The notes under the pieces: generated by a model | Seen by the model: only the letters and a program-made list of their open reading frames with translations | What the model was told of the DNA's origin: nothing | Database searches by the model: none | NCBI RefSeq assembly: GCF_050003625.1 | Contig: NC_134398.1 | Span: 112,940,145 to 113,004,144, forward strand | Origin: Haematobia irritans | Lineage: Eukaryota; Arthropoda; Insecta; Diptera; Muscidae | DNA: 64,000 nt | Direction of reading: 5' to 3' | Program-made: the position numbers and the translations under genes | Part shown: piece by piece, positions 23,954-33,582 of the stretch | Layout of the letters: each line of letters starts with the position of its first letter | Position numbering within the stretch: position 1 is the stretch's first letter

Positions 23954-24066
23954 CTGTTATAGTCACCAGTAGATAATTATCGTTATAAGTTATATTTATA
24001 TAGCATAGTTTGCAGCGCCCACGAGCCCACGCAAACATAACATTATTTAACAGAAACATACATTTG

Positions 24067-24144
24067 TTTGCCACGTGGAGCAGTGGTTAGCATGTCTGCC
24101 TTGCACGCAAAGGGTCGTGGGTTCAATCCCTGCTCCGACCGAAC
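24067..24144 (+). other. tRNA-like module a of X2
   Basis: A box TGGAGCAGTGG and a consensus B box GGTTCAATCCC. The 7-base loop CTTGCAC has TGC in anticodon position on a TCTGC/GCAAA stem. The T-arm pairs with two wobbles, and the acceptor stem does not pair. Confidence 0.65.
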
Positions 24145-25117
24145 ACTTTTTTTTTTTAATTTACACATTTATATTTATACTATATTAAATTTTTATACTA
24201 AAACTTCGAAATGTGGGTTATTAAAAATTTATAGTCAGTAACATTGCTTGATATAAACGAAATTGACTGATTTTTGGATAAAATATTATTTTTTTATTGC
24301 AAAAATAACAATTTTGTAACAAAAAACTGTTTTTGGTACAAAACTTTAAAATTTGGAAGGAATTCAAAAACTCTAACAAAAGAAGAACGTGGAGTCGAGT
24401 ATAAACATACATAAATAATTTTATAATATAAACATAAATTTATTTAGGCGTGAACAGTTTTTTACTAGCATTTAACACCATCGCTCTAAAATGCCTTTTA
24501 TTTTTTTTTTAATAATTCATTTTAAAGAAAATAAACTTTTAAAATTGTTTTAGCTGCAAAACTCGAACTTAATGCCCGCATAACATAAAATGCTGCTCTC
24601 AAGGCTGTTTGTTTTTCAAATGTCTATTCTCTTGGTTCCGAATGTATATTCTCTTTATTCAAATTAAATAGTAATTAGACTTAAGCATATCAAGTTTTTG
24701 GCCTTATCATAAAACAGTTTTCCGAAACAACATACAAGCGGTTTCACAGAAATTGTTCTCTTTTGATGCTTTCGCTGTGTTATGTTGATATCTTTCGTCA
24801 ACTCTCCCGGTTTCCATCTTTATTTCTTTCTCTATAGTCTCTCTCTCTGTCGCTTTGGATAAAATATCACAACATATGTATGTTTAGTAGAAATTTGTAA
24901 ATTTATATATGTTTGCATTCACACATATGATTTTTATGAAACGTTCATGCCCCAAACATAATATATTTTAACATATTAACATAGATGTCCCAAACATTTA
25001 GTGTTCGTTTAGGAACATTACACGTTTGCACTTAAATATATTGTGTTTTAAAATTGTGCCCGAAGCACATTTTGTTTATATCGGAACATATGAAAAACAT
25101 ATTTTTCTAACAGTGCA

Positions 25118-25375
25118 ACTGGTTTTCAGATTCATTAACATATACGGTGACGATGTCCATTCTCCCGCTTTTATTTCTTGAGCATGTAAAACCGCAATTA
25201 TACCTAATTTACCGGGAATTAAAATCTTATATTATTTCAATTCTAATATCGAGTCCAACTTTTTTTAGCCATATACAGGCAAAAACTAATTCTTTCCTAC
25301 TTAATTTTAGATAAACGAACATTGGTTGTCATTTTCATTTCGTTGAAAAAGGTTTGATTGGAAGTTAAGTATGTT
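25118..25375. other. AT-rich spacer, nothing recognised
   Basis: It lies between X2 and the mariner 4 remnant and has no supported feature. Confidence 0.35.
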
Positions 25376-26221
25376 ATGTTGAATAATAAAAATGAATTTT
25401 GACAAAACAAGTAACTCAAGTCTAAAGTCGGGCGGGGCCGACTCTATTATACGCTTCACCATTATGTAGACCAAAATTTGTGTTACCATATCAACTTCTT
25501 CAAATTTGTTGGGAGTTATTATCAAAATTTATATTCATATATACAAATATTTATATCTGAAACTATTTGGAGACAATTTTTTGTACTTCTACAAAATCGC
25601 TAGAATTAAAAATTAAATCGGCTAACACCCTGGGATGAAACATATACATATATATTCGAGATATAGGACAATATGTAAAATTTTTGCTACTCAGCAGTGG
25701 CGATTTTACAAGGATATTGGTCAAATCACGCCAAGATAACAGGTTGGCTGGTAAGTCCCCGGTCTAACAAAGAAAAACACATTTTTTTTGTCAAACTTCG
25801 TTTTTATTATTCAACATAGCTCCCTTCAAGAGCGATACAACGATTATAACGACCTTCCAATTTTTTGATACAATTTTGGTGGTACTCCTTCGGTTCAAAA
25901 TAGGCCTCAGTTTCGGCGATCACCTCTTCATTGCAGCCAAAGAAAAAGTCGCTGGGGGCCAGATCTGGGGCCAAATCACCGCATTCGTCATCGAGTTCGG
26001 TTTCGTATAGAGAAACATTTCGATCGCATTAAATTTTTGGATCACCGCATTCGATCGTAATTTATTTTGTCTACTACTTTTTTTTACATTGCTGTAAACA
26101 TATGGTAATAAGAAATTGAAAGAGAGTAGAATTTCAAAATAATGTTTTGTTATCAAATTATGTTATTTCTGAGATATTTATATTGTTTTTGTGTGTTAAA
26201 ATATATGTGTAAAAATATATT

Positions 26222-26465
26222 ATGAATCCAAGTGTTTTTTTTTCCTCGTTTTCGGATTCAGACGATGAGTACAAAGTGGCATTAATAAGGAAAAATATTC
26301 GTGACAAAAGCAGTCCTTTAGCATTGCCTGAAGTAGAGTAAGAGTAAATTGTGTTTTTAACATCCATAGATTTAAAAGGCGTTTTCATATGTCAAAAGAA
26401 GCTTTTAAATATGTTCTTGAAAAAATAAGTTTTTTTGAAGCGGCTACTGAGTATTCCTTTCTTTG
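26222..26465 (+). pseudogene. Harbinger-like transposase N-terminal remnant
   Basis: Two short open blocks can be read: M-N-P-S.. with D-S-D-D-E-Y and S-S-P-L-A-L-P-E, and after a possible short intron (GT near 26331 or 26344, AG at 26369-26370) F-K-R-R-F-H-M-S-K-E-A-F-K-Y-V-L-E-K-I. The second block resembles the conserved N-terminal 'F-R-x-S-K-E-x-F' region of Harbinger (HARBI1-type) transposases. A stop follows at about 26466. The catalytic DDE region is absent. Family assignment is by motif resemblance only. Confidence 0.55.
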
Positions 26466-26594
26466 ATCCGATTCCCTAAATGCAAGTAATATTATATTTT
26501 CTTAAATGTATTTTGCCAAAATGGAATAATAATTACATTTTCACCAACTTTTTTCTTTTTGTTTACCTTTTTTCTGCTCAAAAATCACTACATA

Positions 26595-27528
26595 AAGGGT
26601 GATTCTTTTGAGGTTAGGATTTTCATGCATTAGTATTTGACAGATCACGTGGGATTTCAGACATGGTGTCAAAGAGAAAGATGCTCAGTATGCTTTGACA
26701 TTTCATCATGAATAGACTTACTAACGAGCCACAACGTCGAATTTTCAGTGAGTGGGCCCTAGAAAAGTTGGCAGAAAATCCGCTTTTTTATCGACAAATT
26801 TTGTTCAGCGATGAGGCTCATTTCTGGTTGAATGGCTACGTAAATAAGCAAAATTGCCGCATTTGGAGTGAAGAGCAACCAGAAGCCGTTCAAGAACTGC
26901 CCATGCATCCCGAAAAATGCACTGTTTGGTGTGGTTTGTACGCTGGTGGAATCATTGGACCGTATTTTTTCAAAGATGCTGTTGGACGCAACGTTACGGT
27001 GAATGGCGATCGCTATCGTTCGATGCTAACAAACTTTTTGTTGCCAAAAATGGAAGAACTGAACTTGGTTGACATGTGGTTTCAACAAGATGGCGCTACA
27101 TGCCACACAGCTCGCGATTCTATGGCCATTTTGAGGGAAAACTTCGGAGAACAATTCATCTCAAGAAATGGACCGGTAAGTTGGCCACCAAGATCATGCG
27201 ATTTGACGCCTTTAGACTATTTTTTGTGGGGCTACGTCAAGTCTAAAGTCTACAGAAATAAGCCAGCAACTATTCCAGCTTTGGAAGACAACATTTCCGA
27301 AGAAATTCGGGCTATTCCGGCCGAAATGCTCGAAAAAGTTGCCCAAAATTGGACTTTCCGAATGGACCACCTAAGACGCAGCCGCGGTCAACATTTAAAT
27401 GAAATTATCTTCAAAAAGTAAATGTCATGGACCAATCTAACGTTTCAAATAAAGAACCGATGAGATTTTGCAAATTTTATGCGTTTTTTTAAAAAAAAAA
27501 GTTATCAAGCTCTTAACAAATCACCCTT
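26595..27528 (+). mobile_element. DD41D Tc1/mariner element, copy C, innermost layer
   Basis: TA duplications at 26593-26594 and 27529-27530 and ends AAGGGTGATT. It is nearly identical to copies A and B, in the opposite orientation. Its deletion junction joins M-N-R-L-T-N-E directly to P-Q-R-R-I-F-S-E-W in frame. Confidence 0.93.
26708..27421 (+). CDS. DD41D transposase, N-terminally deleted, frame open
   Basis: 237 codons from the family's own ATG to TAA, against roughly 340 expected for the group. The internal deletion removes nearly all of the helix-turn-helix DNA-binding region but, unlike in copies A and B, keeps the frame. Catalytic motifs are complete: F-S-D-E-A-H-F, Q-Q-D-G-A-T-C-H and L-T-P-L-D-Y-F-L-W, with 41 residues between the last two Asp. 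The C-terminus ends in a basic F-K-K. The predicted product would be a catalytic domain without specific end recognition. It could be inert, or could interfere with the full-length enzyme if expressed; both are inferences. Confidence 0.85.
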   Translation: MNRLTNEPQRRIFSEWALEKLAENPLFYRQILFSDEAHFWLNGYVNKQNCRIWSEEQPEAVQELPMHPEKCTVWCGLYAGGIIGPYFFKDAVGRNVTVNGDRYRSMLTNFLLPKMEELNLVDMWFQQDGATCHTARDSMAILRENFGEQFISRNGPVSWPPRSCDLTPLDYFLWGYVKSKVYRNKPATIPALEDNISEEIRAIPAEMLEKVAQNWTFRMDHLRRSRGQHLNEIIFKK

Positions 27529-28959
27529 TACTTCGTTTTCGATAGCATGCTACCTATCGTGTTCAACTTCGAGTAGAAACAATTCGATAACGACTGCGGT
27601 GATCCGCGTAAACTACATTACGACGACGAAGTACTCGATTTCGACTGCGGTGATTTGCCCCCTGGAGAATACGGTGGGTGGGGAAGCAATTCGAAGCCCA
27701 AATCATGAATTTTTGCAATCGTTCTCAATGACTTGTGGCACGGTGCGTTGTCTTGGTGGAACAACACTTTTTTCTTCTTCATACGGGGCCGTTTTGCCGC
27801 GATTTCGACCTTCAAACGCTCCAATAACGCCATATAATAGTCATTGTTGATGGTTTTTCCCTTCTCAAGATAATCGATAAAAATTATTCCATGCGCATCC
27901 CAAAAAACAGAGGTCATTACTTTGCCAGCGAACTTTTGAGTCTTTCCACACTTCGGAGACGGTTCACCGGTCGCTGTCCACTCAGCCGACTGTCGATTGG
28001 GCTCAGGGTGTAGTGATGGAGCCATGTTTCATCCATTGTCATATATCGACGGATAAACTCGGGTGTATTACAAGTTAACAGCTGCAAACACAGCTCAGAA
28101 TCACCAGCACGTTGTTTTTTTTTGGTCAAATGTGAGCTCGCGCGGCACCCATTTTGCACAGAGCTTCCGCATATCCAAATATTGATGAATGATATGACCA
28201 ACACGTTCCTTTGATATCTTTAAGGCCTCTGCTATCTCGATCAACTTCATTTTACGGTCATTCAAAATCATTTTGTGGAGTTTTTTGATGTTTTCGTCGG
28301 TAACCACCTCTTTCGGGCGTCCACTGCGTTCGCCGTCCTCCGTCCTCATTTCACCACACTTGAATTTTGCATACCAATCAATTATTGTAGATTTTCCTGG
28401 GGCAGAGTCCGGAAACTTATTATCAAGCCAAGTTTCCATTTTTTCCCTTCAGAAAAGAGTATTTTATCAAAACACGAAATTCATTTTTTCCATTTTTTTT
28501 CACAAAAGACGCTCTATCTCACAAACTAATTGACTTACAGACGTCAAATTTTGACACGAATTATTTGAAGGTTGGTACTACATATATAAAAATAATATGC
28601 ATTTAATATTAGCGACGCCATCTATGTGTCAGACCGGGGACTTGTCAGCCAACCTGTTATGTTGTAAATTGTGGGTTGTGATATATTATTTGGCCAATTC
28701 GGGTGATATTTCCACAAGTCGGAGCTTTATTTAAAATTCGACCATTCTGTGAAAAGTTTGGCATTGTAGTGTGTAGAATATGACTACGATGTGGGAAATC
28801 ATCACAGAATTTTGTGTAAAATGTGGGTATTTTGCCCATATTAGATTAAGATGACACACTTAAATAGCATATTAAATGTATTCTCTGTGCAAACTATCGA
28901 GTCAATTGGAGGAACTCCCATTGAAAATGGGTCTAAAATATGAAACATTCTACCATATT

Positions 28960-29600
28960 TCCCCTACTCTGGCGTACATATATATGGGAGCTATATCTAA
29001 ATATGAACCGATTTTGACCAAATTTGACATGCATAGTTAGAATAATAATCCTGCTATCTCAGCAAAAAACGTAAATGGGAGAAAAATTTTGGCCTACGTG
29101 ATCATATGGGTGTAAATCGGGCGAAAGATATATATGGGAGCTATATCTAAATCTGAACCGATTTCAACCAAATTTGGCACACTTATCGATACTATTAAAC
29201 GTACTCCTTATGCAAAATTTGAAGCAAATCAGAATAAAACTCTGGCTTTTTTCCGTATAGGTAAAAATCAAACAAAAAATATATATGGGAGCTATATCTA
29301 AATCTGAACTGATTTCAACGAAATTTGGTATACTTAATGATGCTATTAAACGTACTCCTTGTGCAAACTTTGAAGCAAATCAGAATAAAATTCTGGCTTT
29401 TGAAGCCATATAAGTTCAAATCGGACGAAAGATATATATGGGAGCTATATCTAAATCTGAACCGATTTGGCTGATATTTTGCACATCTTACGAAAGCCCC
29501 AAAATATTTGGCTGGCCGAAATATTGAGAAAATGCGTTGATAAATACGTCAATTATGAGCAGATAGGTGATAAATATATATGGCAGCTATATCTAAATCG
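28960..29600 (+). repeat. Family 2 internal ~150-bp repeats
   Basis: The word tatatgggagctatatct recurs at 28981, 29131, 29282, 29435 and 29577 (last as tatatggcag), at spacings 150, 151, 153 and 142. Units share 'aatctgaaccgatttcaacc' and 'ctattaaacgtactcc'. Confidence 0.88.
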
Positions 29601-30701
29601 CAAAATCAATAGCGATTGTCTTTGAGCCAATGTAAAACTCGGTGCTAAATTTGAGGACGATCGGACTTAAACTGCGAGCTGTTCTTTGCACACAAAATTA
29701 CATATACAGACAGACGGACAGACAGACAGACAGACGGACATCGCTAAATCGACTCAGAATTTAAATCTAAGACGATCGGTATACTAAACGATGGGTCCCA
29801 GACTTTTACTTCTTGGCGTTACATACAAATGCACAAACTTATTATACCCTGTACCACAGTAGTGGTGAAGGGTATAAAAATGTGTTTTTCTTTGTTAGAC
29901 CGGGGACTTATCAGCCAACCTGTTATGTTGTAACAGTTTATTGTAATTTCATCAATTTTGATGTTATGCGCTTTGGTACTTCAGCTTGTATAAAGGAACT
30001 CTGCGACTAAGGTGGGATGTGTCCAGAGTGATCTGGACACATCAATCTCTGATAAATACACTGAAAAAACAGTGAACCCTTTTCCATTGAAAAATGAATT
30101 AAATTGTAGTAAAATTGACCATGATTTAGCCCTTAAAATTTTTTACTGCTTGTCTAGTTTATAATTCTCTTAAATTTTAGTTCATCTAGCATTGTATTTT
30201 AGTTCAATTTTACAACATCATAAGATGTATATACCCTTACAAAGTTAAAAAGTCAGTACTATTTTGCTTAACTTGATTATTTTTTAGGAGCCCCAATAAT
30301 AAAATTTGGTTAACAGTCTCTTTAAAATGTCGAAGACTGAACTATTTTTAAATCAATCATTCCACAGTACAGAGAAATTAAATATTTAAAGGAACAACAA
30401 ACCGTTGTTCCATTATTAAAATGATCATTCATTAAAAGTAAACTTTCTTTAAACAAAACTATTATAAAAACTTATGATGAAAGTTCTTAATACAATGTTT
30501 TTTGTGAATAAAAAGTAGAAAGTAGTTCATTTAAACTCGCTGTTTGGACATTTTAAGGATATGTTGATGTTGTTTATCCATCGTAAGTATATTTCTAACA
30601 TATCTTGCTGAAAAAATTGAAGTAATAATGAAAATTGTTAAAAATTAACTCCATGTAATAAAATATAAGTTTTTAATTCTTTATATTGGCTTGTTACTTA
30701 C

Positions 30702-31428
30702 CATATTTGGGGACATTTTATAAAATGGTGTAAGGAATTCAACTTAAACGTATCTCATAAAATTTGTACCTGAAACATTTAGGGGAATAATGAAGAAAGT
30801 TATTTTGACTCATAAATCTGTGTTGTTATCGATGTGAAGGACATAATGAAATAAATATTCTAGTTAAAAAGCCAACGTTTTAATATAAAACTTACCATTT
30901 CTCTATTAAATTGTACGCAGAGGGGAAATATAAGAAGTTGTCTAAATTCATTTGTAGTTACTCTGAATTAAATATTTATTTTTTCCATTAAATAAAATCA
31001 TTAAATTGGTTTCCAAAAAATCCAATTAAAGAAATAATAATATGCATAAAAAAATAAATATTCTGGTTAAAAGAAAGTTAAAGAAAACTTGCCAATTCAC
31101 TATTAAATTATAAGCAGAGGAGTTATAAACATTTTTTCCAAATTGTTAAGGGTTTTTTCTGAAATTAAACATTTGTTTTTTTTTTACATTACAAATATTA
31201 AAGTAGTTTCCAAAACAATTTATTAAAGAATCCATCTGGGGTTGCTCTGAAATTAAATATTTTTTTAAAAGAGAAACATTAAACTGGTTTCCAAAAAAAT
31301 TAATTAGCTAATATTAAAAACATCTCTTTAAAAGAAAGCCACATTTTTAAAAGAATACCTACCAATTTACGATTGAATTATAAGCTGAGGTGTAACAAAA
31401 AAATTTTCCAAATTCATATGAGATTACT
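30702..31428 (-). other. Y2 exon-like units (four)
   Basis: On the minus strand the units are 31428-31363 (66 nt, GTAGGT donor), 31158-31093 (66 nt, GCAAGT donor), 30962-30896 (67 nt, GTAAGT) and 30769-30702 (68 nt, GTAAGT). Each follows a pyrimidine-poor aatttCAG or ttCAG acceptor. The first three are mutually homologous and share S-A-Y-N-x-I-x-N-W in one frame. They match Y1 units 1, 3, 4 and 5 in order. Confidence 0.55.
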
Positions 31429-32355
31429 CTGAAATTGAATATTTATTTTTTACATGGAATAATATTAAATTAGATTTCTATACAACAATTTTAATATACT
31501 TTCCATTTCAGCATTTTCTCTTAAATATTGAACATTCTTTATGACTTTTCTGGTGGTCACACATCGTACATATCATCACTAAAGTATTAATAACTCACTT
31601 AAAAGATTTAATAAGCAAACGCTAATATATCTAAAAAACTCAAATATTCCATACCTTTATATTCCCTTGTTGCATACTTGCTAAAAAGATACAACAGGCC
31701 ACGCCAACGCCAAACATACAACTGAAGCATGCCAAACAAAACCAAGCAAAACCCAAACATTCCTACAACAACAAAAACACATGCGCCTTTATTGAAAACA
31801 ACACCTCATTCAGACAAATAAACCATCCGCGAATAACAAACACACACACACAAACCACTGAAAGAACAAAAATAAAAACAAACCCACGCTAGTAAGAAAT
31901 TGCTATCCGGTTTTAAATTCAATTTTCGTAAAAAAATATTTTCTCATACATAAAAATCTTATTTTTTAGAAAGAACTTTACATTTCACTAGTAGTTTTAT
32001 AGTATGACAAAAGAATTTTTAACTACCAGTGAAGAAAATTTTGAAGGAAATTTCCATCGTATTTTGTTCAATTTTCATTATTCAACCGTCGAACTGAACG
32101 GACGTGTTTTCTAATAGCGGAGTGTTTTATCGTAATAAGTACTTATTACGAATTTCACGTGTGGTGGTAATAATAAACCACCATGCAGCGAAATTCAAAG
32201 TCATCCACTGGGTTGCTTTCCTATTTCCTTTTCAACCGTCGTCCTATTTCCTATTCAACCGTCGAACGGAACGGACGTGTTTTTTCAATAGCGGATAAAC
32301 TCATAGTAATAGGTACCTACTACGAATTTCAAGTGTGGTGGGATATTAAGCCACC

Positions 32356-33582
32356 ATGCAGCGAAATTCCAAGTCATCCACTGGGTTGCTAACTTCAGGG
32401 CCCAGTGGACGGGTATCGACTGGAGTTATAAATCTGGGCAATGACCAAGAGTTAGGCCCAATTAGTCGACCTGTAGACGGGTCGACAGGTGGCGACACAC
32501 TGACAAGTCGAACTTTTTCTAAGGTAACGACATCAAAAGGAGGTAATCCCTCACGAAAGAGATTCAAGGAACGCAGAAATGCTTTGTTTATCCTAAAGAA
32601 GTTAGGATCAGTCGACCCAAGCACGTTGTCGGCTAAACAAAGCGATTCCTTAAAATGGGCTCAAGGAATTCTTGAGACTGGAAAAAGGGAACGATCGCCG
32701 GATGAGCTGCCATCCTCCAAAAGGGATCAAAGATCGTTTGCCTCAGTTGCTAAAGATAGCCTTGTGATGGCTATCATTAATAAAGGAGCATTGGACGGTA
32801 TGGTTCCAAAGCAAAAATGGGGGGAAATTGAGAATGCTCTATCTGTCGTCTACTCACAGGTACTGGAAAAGTTTCCCGGCCCAGATCCTCGACACCAAGA
32901 GGCTGGTTGGTATCAAGGACGATTTAAGCTAGTCGCATTTGAGGACCAGAGGTCTATAGAATGTTTTAAAGCTGCTCTGATACTAATTGGTGAAGTTTGG
33001 GAAGGAGCTGCTCTAGAGTTAGTCGAGAAGAAAGACATACCGGCTAGACCTAGAGCACATGCCTGGATACCTGCAAACCCTTCTGACCCTGAATCTATTT
33101 TAAATAGACTGAAACGATGCAATCCAGATCTTCCAACAGCTGAGTGGAAGGTTGGCCGTTTGGATGAAGTGGATGGACCAAGACGGCATGCAGTGTTTAT
33201 ATTGAACACTCAGTCTTTGCCACATCTGGCAAAGTCCCAGGGCCGTGTATGTTATGGCTTTCATTATATCCAAATGAAGGTGTATAAAAACGATCAGCTA
33301 AAGGATTCAGAAATGGACAAGCCTCTGTCTGAATCAGAAGTAAGCGGATCCTCTTGCGAAGTCGAGGGAGATACCAAAGTTGAAGACATGGATAGATACC
33401 GTATGCGTGAGGAGGCTTCTATTGCCTCAGAACTCACCAAAGTCGAACCTATGGTTATTGAGAGAGTCACCGATATCTCTGAAGAGGACATTCTTGATGA
33501 CTCGATCGAAGCGGCTGATGTGACGGTTGTTGAAAATCTCGATGGTCCTACGGATCCTCCAGATAAATCTTCATCATTGTAA
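32356..33582 (+). CDS. LOA L3 ORF1 (gag-like RNA-binding protein)
   Basis: 408 residues, complete. In LOA-clade elements ORF1 makes a nucleic acid-binding protein that packages the element RNA. The N-terminal ~100 residues are Ser/Thr/Lys-rich. Residues ~120-320 form a compact conserved domain with W-G-E-I-E-N-A, Q-G-R-F-K-L-V-A-F-E-D-Q, H-A-W-I-P-A-N-P and K-V-G-R-L-D-E-V-D-G-P-R-R, resembling the DUF4780-type domain reported in fly retroelements (from memory, not searched). The C-terminus is acidic. No CCHC knuckle is visible. The last ~56 nt overlap ORF2 in the +1 frame. It lacks one residue relative to L5 (Asn before K-L-V-A). Confidence 0.85.
   Translation: MQRNSKSSTGLLTSGPSGRVSTGVINLGNDQELGPISRPVDGSTGGDTLTSRTFSKVTTSKGGNPSRKRFKERRNALFILKKLGSVDPSTLSAKQSDSLKWAQGILETGKRERSPDELPSSKRDQRSFASVAKDSLVMAIINKGALDGMVPKQKWGEIENALSVVYSQVLEKFPGPDPRHQEAGWYQGRFKLVAFEDQRSIECFKAALILIGEVWEGAALELVEKKDIPARPRAHAWIPANPSDPESILNRLKRCNPDLPTAEWKVGRLDEVDGPRRHAVFILNTQSLPHLAKSQGRVCYGFHYIQMKVYKNDQLKDSEMDKPLSESEVSGSSCEVEGDTKVEDMDRYRMREEASIASELTKVEPMVIERVTDISEEDILDDSIEAADVTVVENLDGPTDPPDKSSSL

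Larger units (their letters stand above)
23576..25115 (+). mobile_element. Element X copy 2, longest (1540 bp)
   Basis: Ends are CACCCTCAAAAAAAAATCGC and (reverse complement) CACTGTTAGAAAAATATG, in a CA duplication (23574-23575, 25116-25117) in place of the usual TA. It contains both tRNA-like modules in the same divergent arrangement as X1. The flanks repeat a cttcttgagcat word on either side (23553, 25174). There is no transposase. Confidence 0.75.
25969..27661 (+). mobile_element. PIF/Harbinger-like element, fourth layer
   Basis: Inverted ends GGCCAAATCACCGCA / GGGGCAAATCACCGCA lie inside a CTGG duplication (25965-25968, 27662-27665) that is placed exactly by comparison with intact mariner sequence. 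Subterminal repeats cgattcg/tcgagt-like words occur on both sides. Most of the original coding region is missing, and its place is taken by the DD41D element. The 4-bp CTGG (or 3-bp TGG) target is unusual for Harbinger, which prefers TWA. Confidence 0.65.
25800..28439 (-). pseudogene. Mariner 3 transposase, split by a nested element
   Basis: The first part (28439 down to about 27666) covers the helix-turn-helix region and the first two catalytic motifs (T-M-D-E-T-W and H-Q-D-N-A-P-C-H). Frameshifts lie near 28105 and 28010. The frame is broken exactly in the P-P-Y-S-P-D-L-A-P-S-D motif by the nested element, and the C-terminal part resumes at 25968 towards 25820. The family start codon exists upstream but runs into a stop after a few codons through a frameshift. 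The paralogous unbroken site is visible in mariner 1. Confidence 0.9.
25739..28657 (-). mobile_element. Mariner 3, Himar1-type, third layer
   Basis: Terminal repeats ACAGGTTGGCTGGTAAGTCC and ..GGACTTGTCAGCCAACCTGT lie inside TA duplications (25737-25738, 28658-28659) within family 2. A Harbinger-like element occupies 25969-27661. Confidence 0.92.
25408..29875 (+). mobile_element. Family 2 dispersed element, second layer
   Basis: The left end carries the hairpin AGTCGGGCGGGGCCGACT and the right end the hairpin TATACCCTGTACCACAG..AGGGTATA (29842-29875). It is interrupted at a TA by mariner 3 (25739-28657); the joined parts correspond to 59165-60680. Near the right end is (GACA)n then cgctaaatcGACTCAGAattt (29704-29762). 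There is no transposase, and the class is unknown. Confidence 0.75.
25376..29923 (+). mobile_element. Mariner 4 remnant, outermost layer of the nest
   Basis: The 3' end of a Himar1-type mariner is split. 25376-25407 (atgttgaataataaaaatga onward) and 29876-29923 (aaaatgtgtttttctttg up to the terminal repeat) together match the 3' end of mariner 2 (20622-20698). TA follows at 29924. The transposase region and left terminal repeat are missing. Family 2 sits between the halves. Confidence 0.8.
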
